Shown here: piece after piece, positions 7,220 to 11,723 of the stretch
Layout: the number at the start of each line of letters is the position of its first letter
How positions within the stretch are numbered: the stretch's first letter is position 1
Notes under the pieces: model-generated
The model's database searches: none
The model's input: only the letters and a program-made list of their open reading frames with translations
Told to the model about the DNA's origin: nothing
Translations under genes and position numbers: made by a program
Source: Acetobacteraceae bacterium
Lineage (GTDB): Bacteria; Pseudomonadota; Alphaproteobacteria; Acetobacterales; Acetobacteraceae
Length of the DNA: 11,723 bases
Direction: 5' to 3'
Assembly (NCBI GenBank): GCA_947446625.1
Contig: CANFIE010000080.1
Location: forward strand, 1-11,723

Positions 7220-8709
7220 CAGCCGACACTCCCTTCCAACGAAATCTGCAACAGCTTCTGTGCTTCCACGGCGAATTCCATGGGCAATTCCTTCAGCACC
7301 TCACGGCAAAAGCCGTTCACAATCATGCCCACGGCTTCCTCCTGCGTCAGCCCGCGCTGGCGGCAGTAGAACAGCTGGTCCTCGGCAATGCGGCTCGTGG
7401 TCGCCTCATGCTCCAGCTTCGCGGTCAGGCAGCGATTCTCAATGTAGGGCACGGTATGCGCGCCGCACTGGTCGCCAATCAGCAGTGAATCGCACTGGGT
7501 GAAGTTGCGCGCACCCTTGGCCGTGGGCGCCACGCGCACCAGGCCACGATAGGTGTTCTGGCCATGCCCGGCGCTGATGCCCTTGCTGACAATGGTGCTT
7601 TTGGTGCGGGCACCAACATGGATCATCTTCGTGCCCGTGTCGGCCTGCTGGTAGTTGTTGGTGATGGCAACGCTGTAGAACTCGCCCACGCTGTCCTCAC
7701 CCAGCAGCACGCAGGAAGGATACTTCCAGGTGATGGCGCTGCCGGTCTCCACCTGCGTCCAGCTCACCTTGCTGCGCTTGCCGCGGCACTGCGCCCGCTT
7801 GGTGACGAAGTTGTAGATGCCGCCCTTGCCCTCGGCGTCACCGGGGTACCAGTTCTGCACCGTGCTGTATTTAATGCTGGCATCATCCAGCGCCACCAAT
7901 TCCACCACCGCCGCGTGCAGTTGGTTCTCATCGCGCATCGGCGCGGTGCAGCCTTCAAGGTAGCTCACCGTGCTGCCTTCATCGGCAATGATCAGGGTGC
8001 GCTCAAACTGCCCGGTGCTCTTCGCATTGATACGGAAATAGGTGGAAAGCTCCATCGGGCAGCGCACCCCCTTGGGGATGTAAACGAAGCTGCCATCGGT
8101 GAAGACCGCGCTGTTCAGCGCGGCGTAGAAATTGTCGCCGGTCGGCACCACGGTGCCGAGATACTGCTGCACCAACTCGGGGTGCGTGTGCACCGCCTCA
8201 CTGATGGCGCAGAAGATGATGCCGTCCTTCGCCAGCCGCTCCTTGTAGGAGGTAGCGACGCTGACGCTGTCGAACACCGCGTCCACCGCAATCGGCATGC
8301 GTGCATCGGCGGCGCTTTCGCCGGCGCCTTCAACGCCCGCGAGGAAGGCCTGTTCCTTCAGCGGAATGCCCAGCTTGGCGTAGGTCTTCAGCAGTTCCGG
8401 GTCTACCTCGTCCAGCGACTTCGGCCCCTGCTTCGGCGCGGCGTAGTAGAAGGCGTCCTGGAAGTCGATCTTCGGGTAGTGCACCGAAGGCCAGGTCGGC
8501 TCGGTCATGGTTTGCCAATGGGCAAAAGCCTTCAGCCGCCATTCCAGCAACCAGGCCGGCTCGTTCTTCTTGGCGCTGATGAAGCGGACGATGCCCTCGT
8601 TCAAACCCTTGGGCGCGAAGTCCATCTCAATGTCGGTCTCGAAGCCCCACTTGTAGGTGCCTTCGGTCGCGGCCTGGACGGTTTCAATGGTTTCGGTAAC
8701 GGCGGCCAT
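7219..8709 (-). CDS. sufB: SufB, catalytic scaffold subunit of SufBC2D
   Basis: A 496-residue protein, the most conserved SUF scaffold component, on which the Fe-S cluster assembles. Residues aligning with those important in E. coli SufB are present: C406 in NFTQCDSLLIGDQCGAHT (E. coli C405), and H434 and E435 in KLEHEATTS (E. coli H433, E434). Other family segments include PTGDNFYAALNSAVF, IPKGVRCPMELSTYFRIN and GKRSKVSWTQVETGSAITWK. The length agrees with proteobacterial SufB. The start at 8709 lies 6 nt behind the stop of the rrf2-type regulator, with GGAG in the overlap region, so regulator and scaffold genes are surely one transcript. Confidence 0.98.
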   Translation of the reverse strand: MAAVTETIETVQAATEGTYKWGFETDIEMDFAPKGLNEGIVRFISAKKNEPAWLLEWRLKAFAHWQTMTEPTWPSVHYPKIDFQDAFYYAAPKQGPKSLDEVDPELLKTYAKLGIPLKEQAFLAGVEGAGESAADARMPIAVDAVFDSVSVATSYKERLAKDGIIFCAISEAVHTHPELVQQYLGTVVPTGDNFYAALNSAVFTDGSFVYIPKGVRCPMELSTYFRINAKSTGQFERTLIIADEGSTVSYLEGCTAPMRDENQLHAAVVELVALDDASIKYSTVQNWYPGDAEGKGGIYNFVTKRAQCRGKRSKVSWTQVETGSAITWKYPSCVLLGEDSVGEFYSVAITNNYQQADTGTKMIHVGARTKSTIVSKGISAGHGQNTYRGLVRVAPTAKGARNFTQCDSLLIGDQCGAHTVPYIENRCLTAKLEHEATTSRIAEDQLFYCRQRGLTQEEAVGMIVNGFCREVLKELPMEFAVEAQKLLQISLEGSVG

Positions 8710-8715
8710 GCTGGC

Positions 8716-9186
8716 TTACTCCGCCATGAGGTTCATGATTGAAGCGGCGGCGCGCATCGGCGGGCAATCAATCCGCCCACTGAGATCCGCCACCGTAATG
8801 CCGGAAAGCGCGTTGCGAATCGCGTCATTCACCGGGTCCCAGCGGCCACGCACCGGGCAATGGTTTTCCGTCTCGCAGGCGCTGGTGGCGCCATCCACGC
8901 AGGCGGTCAGCGCAATCGGGCCGTCGAAGGCCACAATCACCTCGGCCAGCGGCATGGCGTCCAGCGGGCGGGCCAGGCGGTAACCACCCCGAGCGCCGCG
9001 CACGCCTTCCACCAGGCCAGCCTGGCCCAGTATTTTCAACACCTTGGAAACAGTCGGCTCCGCCATGCCGGTGCTCAGCGCCAGGCCCGGGGCGGTTTGC
9101 ACCTGGCCCCCGGCGGTGGCGCCGTCCTGCTCCAGGCGGCTCAACACCACCACGGCATAGTCAGTGAGTTTGGATAGTCGGAGCAC
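8716..9186 (-). CDS. Rrf2/IscR-family Fe-S-responsive regulator of the suf operon
   Basis: A 156-residue Rrf2-family winged-helix repressor, close to the SUF-associated type often named IscR or SufR in proteobacteria. The DNA-binding N-terminus begins MLRLSKLTDYAVVVLSRL; the recognition part is TVSKVLKILGQAGLVEGVRGARGGYRLARP (helix plus wing, about 45-74). Three cysteines in the cluster-binding loop (C96, C104, C110) match the family's [2Fe-2S] site, but the spacing is C-x7-C-x5-C, versus C-x5-C-x5-C in E. coli IscR; a fourth, C141, lies near the C-terminus. The start is GTG at 9186, preceded by AGAGGGA (9192-9198); no upstream ATG fits. As first gene of the operon it probably autoregulates it when clusters are sufficient. 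Confidence 0.93.
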   Translation of the reverse strand: MLRLSKLTDYAVVVLSRLEQDGATAGGQVQTAPGLALSTGMAEPTVSKVLKILGQAGLVEGVRGARGGYRLARPLDAMPLAEVIVAFDGPIALTACVDGATSACETENHCPVRGRWDPVNDAIRNALSGITVADLSGRIDCPPMRAAASIMNLMAE

Positions 9187-9209
9187 GCTGGTCCCTCTCG
9201 CTGAGGGGC

Positions 9210-9234
9210 AAATAGTACCTTTTCTGTCCTGTTT
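9210..9234. promoter_or_regulatory. Candidate Rrf2/IscR operator dyad
   Basis: A 25-bp imperfect palindrome with the pattern AAA-n-AG-n-AC ... GT-n-CT-n-TTT: 7 of 12 symmetric positions pair, all in the outer nine of each half. The length and the placement of the inner AC/GT steps match the layout of E. coli IscR type 1 sites, although many bases differ from that consensus. It lies 24 nt ahead of the regulator's GTG start and covers the only plausible -10 element. Position and symmetry suggest the autoregulatory site of the operon; this is inference. Confidence 0.45.
9212..9217 (-). promoter_or_regulatory. Weak -10-like element for the suf operon
   Basis: The minus strand reads TACTAT here (4 of 6 matches to TATAAT), which would start transcription about 18 nt before the GTG of the regulator gene. 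At 17-nt spacing the -35 position reads CCCTTT, a poor match, so the promoter is either weak, factor-dependent or elsewhere in the 118-nt divergent gap (9187-9304). Confidence 0.3.
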
Positions 9235-9304
9235 AAAGGGGGGACTTGCCGCGGCGCTCCCTGCGGGTAGCTTCAGCGCTTCTCCAGCCGAAGGGATTCA
9301 GCCC

Positions 9305-10192
9305 ATGCCGACCGTGCGCGCCAGTGACGGAGTGGAACTTTACTACGAGGAAACCGGCAGCGGCATTCCGCTGGTCTTCGTGCATGAATACGCCGGCGAC
9401 CTGCGCAGCTGGGAATTGCAGGTGCGCTATTTCAGCCGGCGCTATCGCTGCATCACCTTCAATGCGCGCGGCTATCCGCCTTCCGCCGTGCCCACCGAGC
9501 AGTCGGCCTATTCGCAGGACCGCGCGGCTGATGACATTGCTGATGTCATCAAGGGGCTGGGCTTGGGCAAGGCGCATGTCATCGGCTGCTCCATGGGCGC
9601 CTTCGCCAGCCTGCATCTGGGGCTGCGCTACCCGGAATTGTGCCTCAGCATCGTCGCCAGCGGCGTGGGCTATGGCGCGGTAAAGGGCAAGGAAGCGCTG
9701 TTCCACGCCGAGCTGGACGCCACCGTGGCGCGCATTCGGGCCGAGGGCATGGCGGAAATGTCCAAGGTCTATTCGCGTGGCCCCTCGCGCCTGATCTTCG
9801 AGGAGACCGACCCGCGTGGCTATGCCGAGTTCGTGCAGCAGCTGGGCGAGCACTCCACCGAAGGTGCCGCGCTGACCATGGGCGGCGTGCAGCGCAAGCG
9901 GCCTTCGCTGTTCGACCTGGAAGCCGGCTTCCGCGCCTATACCACCCCCACGCTGGTGTTCTGTGGCGACGAGGACGACGCGACGCTGGAGCCGAGCATC
10001 TTCCTCAAGCGCACCATTCCCACCGCCGGACTGGTGGTGCTGCCCAAGTGCGGCCACACGCAGAACCTGGAGGAGCCGGCGCTGTTCAACAGCTTCGTTC
10101 TGGACTTCATCACCCGGGTTGATGCCGGCCGCTGGCCGCGCCGCATTCCGGAAAGCCAGGCCGATGCGCTGATTGCGGCCGTGAAGAAGTAA
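9305..10192 (+). CDS. Alpha/beta hydrolase
   Basis: A 295-residue alpha/beta-hydrolase-fold enzyme without a signal peptide, so cytoplasmic. Expected parts are in order: strand plus oxyanion loop LVFVHEYAGD (23-32), NARGYPPS (53-60), the nucleophile elbow GCSMG with S96, the acid in FCGDEDD (D224 most likely), and H251 in KCGHTQNLEEP. The segment between S96 and the acid holds a modest helical cap (about 125-205). The family includes esterases, lactonases, enol-lactonases and haloperoxidase-like proteins; the substrate cannot be assigned. ATG 9305 is chosen because AAGGGA (9291-9296) precedes it with 8-nt spacing and the TVRASDGVELYYEETGSG start is typical; an ATG at 9164 would overlap the regulator gene. 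It is divergent from the suf operon. Confidence 0.9.
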   Translation: MPTVRASDGVELYYEETGSGIPLVFVHEYAGDLRSWELQVRYFSRRYRCITFNARGYPPSAVPTEQSAYSQDRAADDIADVIKGLGLGKAHVIGCSMGAFASLHLGLRYPELCLSIVASGVGYGAVKGKEALFHAELDATVARIRAEGMAEMSKVYSRGPSRLIFEETDPRGYAEFVQQLGEHSTEGAALTMGGVQRKRPSLFDLEAGFRAYTTPTLVFCGDEDDATLEPSIFLKRTIPTAGLVVLPKCGHTQNLEEPALFNSFVLDFITRVDAGRWPRRIPESQADALIAAVKK

Positions 10193-10214
10193 CCACCGGC
10201 GTTTACCGGTTGTT
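10191..10214 (+). terminator. Weak hairpin after the alpha/beta hydrolase gene
   Basis: AAC-C-ACCGG / CCGGT-T-GTT arms with one mismatch and a 6-nt loop, starting within the stop codon. No T run follows. It may be a leaky transcription end or a 3' stabilising hairpin. Confidence 0.3.
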
Positions 10215-10224
10215 GGTGCCAGCC

Positions 10225-10260
10225 CTGGAATATCCGCGCCTGCCAGCGGGGATATTTCAG
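10225..10260 (+). promoter_or_regulatory. Strong inverted repeat directly before the 10262 gene
   Basis: Arms CTGGAATATCC (10225-10235) and GGATATTTCAG (10250-10260) pair at 10 of 11 positions plus one G-T, with a 14-nt spacer. The repeat ends one base before the ATG at 10262 and contains the GGGGA that would serve as its ribosome-binding site. It could be an operator, an RNA hairpin controlling translation, or a terminator for the hydrolase gene; there is no T tract. Confidence 0.5.
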
Positions 10261-10261
10261 G

Positions 10262-10717
10262 ATGGACAGCGCAACCCTTGCCGCACGCCCGGCCAGCGGC
10301 GCCACCAGCTATGAAGTGATGCTGCGCGCCAGCGTAGCCACGCGCTTCAAGCTACGCGACCGCTGGCTGATAGCCGCCAGCAGCCCGGATGAAGCCGGGG
10401 CCAGGCGCGAGTTCGCCGCGCTATGCCAGGAATTCCCGGGGGAAACCGTGCATCTGCGCCTGGTGCGCAGCAGCGCCGGCACCGAGGACGGCCAATACCA
10501 TGACCGCGTGCTGGACAGCCGGGAGCCCACCGAGGCGCGGCCACGCCATGCACTGCGCGCCACACCCAGCCCCAGGGCGCGCAGCCGCGCTACCGCGCCG
10601 GAACGCAGCCGGATGGCTCAGCCGCCCCCTGCCCTGCCGAGCGACAGCGCGCTGCGCTGGCGCCTGGCCGGGGCGGCGACCGTAGCCGCCCTGCTGCTGT
10701 GCTGGTTGCTGCGTTAA
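10262..10717 (+). CDS. Hypothetical protein with C-terminal membrane anchor
   Basis: A 151-residue protein I do not recognise. Residues 15-90 look like a small folded domain (YEVMLRASVATRFKLRDRW ... ETVHLRLVRS ... YHDRVLDS) with alternating strand- and helix-like stretches. Residues 90-130 are a Pro/Arg/Ala-rich, probably disordered linker. Residues about 134-150 (RLAGAATVAALLLCWLL) form one hydrophobic segment at the very C-terminus, preceded by Arg residues, suggesting an inner-membrane tail anchor with the domain in the cytoplasm. Good reading-frame length and the ATG directly after a palindrome support it. However, the ribosome site is weak and enclosed in that repeat; an alternative ATG lies at 10319. 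It converges on the next gene, and the stops overlap at TTAA (10714-10717). Confidence 0.65.
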   Translation: MDSATLAARPASGATSYEVMLRASVATRFKLRDRWLIAASSPDEAGARREFAALCQEFPGETVHLRLVRSSAGTEDGQYHDRVLDSREPTEARPRHALRATPSPRARSRATAPERSRMAQPPPALPSDSALRWRLAGAATVAALLLCWLLR

Positions 10718-11664
10718 ATCCGCACGCGGCCGGCTTCCACGCCGCGCAGCAGGTCGGGCCAGATCACCTCCTGCGGCGTCACTTCCTTGCCCAGCCGGCC
10801 CATGCCGCGCAGCTGGGTAATGGCCAGTTGCACATTGCTCACCGTGTCGGCCGAAAGGTTCAGCCGGTAGTCCAGCTTGGTCATCAGTTCCGCCACCAGC
10901 CCACGGTCCTGGCGCAGGAAGCGGGCGATCATGCGGGCAGACTCGGTCGGGTCGCTGCGCAGCAGCTCGGCGGCCTGGATCATGCTGCGCACAAAGCCAC
11001 GCGCCGCCGCATCATTGGCCTGCACCCAGCTCTTGTTCATGTAGATCAGGTTGCGGATGATCTGGATGTGCTCGTTGGTCACCAGGATCTTGGTGTTGGA
11101 AATGGCGCGCAGGCCGCGCGTCATCCAGGGTTCCCACACCACATAGGCGTCGATATTGCCGCGCTCCAGCGCCGCGATCATCTCGGGCGCATCGACATAC
11201 ACAATGGTGTAGTCGGCGGCGTTCATGTTCATTTTGGCCAGGATGGCGAGCCACAGCGTCTCGCTGGCGGTGCCGCGGGCCAGGCCGATCTTCTTGCCCT
11301 TCAGCCCTTCCATGTTCTCCACGCCACGGGCCACCACGCCCATCCAGCGCAGCAGGGCGGTGCCTTCGGCCACGCACACCACGTTGGAGTCGACGATATG
11401 GGTGGAAACGCCACCCTGCTCGGCGCCGAACACCGCCTGCACCTGGTTACCCACCAGGAAGGGAATCATGGCGCTGCCGGAGGTGCCGGTGTTGACCGTA
11501 ACGTCCAGGCCGTTGCGTTCAAAAATGCCGCTTTCCTTGGCCACGTAGAAATGGCCGAAGGCGGGGTCCACGCCGGTGGCGATGGTGATCTTGGTCAGTG
11601 CCTGCGCCTTCACGGGCAGGGCGGCCATCAGGGCCGGGGCGGCAAACAGCGTACGACGCAGCAT
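10714..11664 (-). CDS. ABC transporter substrate-binding protein, NMT1/SsuA-like
   Basis: A 316-residue periplasmic solute-binding protein of the type 2 fold (NMT1/THI5/SsuA group, used for sulfonates, taurine, nitrate, pyrimidine precursors and similar small ligands). The N-terminus MLRRTLFAAPALMAALPVKAQA is a signal peptide with likely cleavage after AQA (residue 22). The mature start ITIATGVDPAFGHFYVAKESGIFERNGLDV is characteristic, followed by NTGTSGSAMIPFLVGNQVQAVFG and GLKGKKIGLARGTASE, which line the ligand cleft in this group. The ATG at 11664 is preceded by GAGGAAA (minus strand, about 11675-11681); the open frame extends to 11721 but those residues are not part of a signal peptide. 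Permease and ATPase genes are not in the window and may lie upstream. The ligand cannot be named. Confidence 0.9.
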   Translation of the reverse strand: MLRRTLFAAPALMAALPVKAQALTKITIATGVDPAFGHFYVAKESGIFERNGLDVTVNTGTSGSAMIPFLVGNQVQAVFGAEQGGVSTHIVDSNVVCVAEGTALLRWMGVVARGVENMEGLKGKKIGLARGTASETLWLAILAKMNMNAADYTIVYVDAPEMIAALERGNIDAYVVWEPWMTRGLRAISNTKILVTNEHIQIIRNLIYMNKSWVQANDAAARGFVRSMIQAAELLRSDPTESARMIARFLRQDRGLVAELMTKLDYRLNLSADTVSNVQLAITQLRGMGRLGKEVTPQEVIWPDLLRGVEAGRVRI

Positions 11665-11723
11665 GGGGTGGTTTTCCTCACATCGTTGGATTGAAGCGGC
11701 CGGCAAAGGCCCGAATGGCAAGG

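Noticed and set aside
7564..8742. Long open frame on the plus strand opposite sufB
   Set aside because: Antisense to a highly conserved SufB; no family resemblance.
9164..9304. ATG at 9164 as the alpha/beta hydrolase start
   Set aside because: The extension overlaps the divergent regulator gene and the promoter region; the hydrolase fold and a ribosome site begin at 9305.
11665..11721. Upstream start for the substrate-binding protein at 11721
   Set aside because: The added residues precede and would mask a normal signal peptide that begins at 11664 behind GAGGAAA.

Overview
The window is GC-rich, densely packed bacterial DNA. The set of protein families, an IscR/Rrf2-led suf operon that includes a SufU-type protein, and many alanine-rich proteins with RR-type signal peptides suggest an alphaproteobacterium, probably a Rhodospirillales/Acetobacteraceae relative. 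This placement is inferred from gene content and protein style; no rRNA or database match supports it.

Left part (1-2707, plus strand): the C-terminal part of a TrmA/RlmD-type SAM-dependent RNA methyltransferase enters from the left edge. It is followed by two tandem paralogous exported metallo-beta-lactamase-fold hydrolases. They are about 62% identical by hand count. The first looks like a soluble Tat-type periplasmic protein and the second has a clear lipobox.

Centre (2756-9186, minus strand): a complete eight-gene SUF iron-sulfur cluster assembly operon, read right to left: rrf2/iscR-like regulator, sufB, sufC, sufD, sufS, sufU, sufT (DUF59) and an A-type carrier (sufA). Gaps are at most 33 nt, and several stop/start codons overlap (TGATG, ATGA, ATGA, GTGAGTGA), so the genes are very probably one translationally coupled transcript. 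SufS with SufU mobilises sulfur, SufBC2D is the ATP-driven scaffold, SufA and SufT help deliver clusters, and the Rrf2 protein probably senses cluster supply and regulates its own operon. A 25-bp dyad in the promoter region is a candidate operator. A GC-rich hairpin between sufA and the second hydrolase gene probably terminates both converging transcripts.

Right part (9305-11723): an alpha/beta hydrolase divergent from the suf operon, then a small protein of unknown function with a C-terminal membrane anchor. Its start codon sits directly behind a strong 11-bp-arm inverted repeat. On the minus strand is an ABC-transporter substrate-binding protein of the NMT1/SsuA type, whose stop codon overlaps that of the small gene at a shared TTAA.

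I found no mobile element, CRISPR array, tRNA or rRNA, and no convincing novel multi-gene system. The points most worth checking are the putative Rrf2 operator, the extra CPxC pair in SufU, the hairpin in front of the small anchored protein, and the soluble/lipoprotein split of the duplicated hydrolases.
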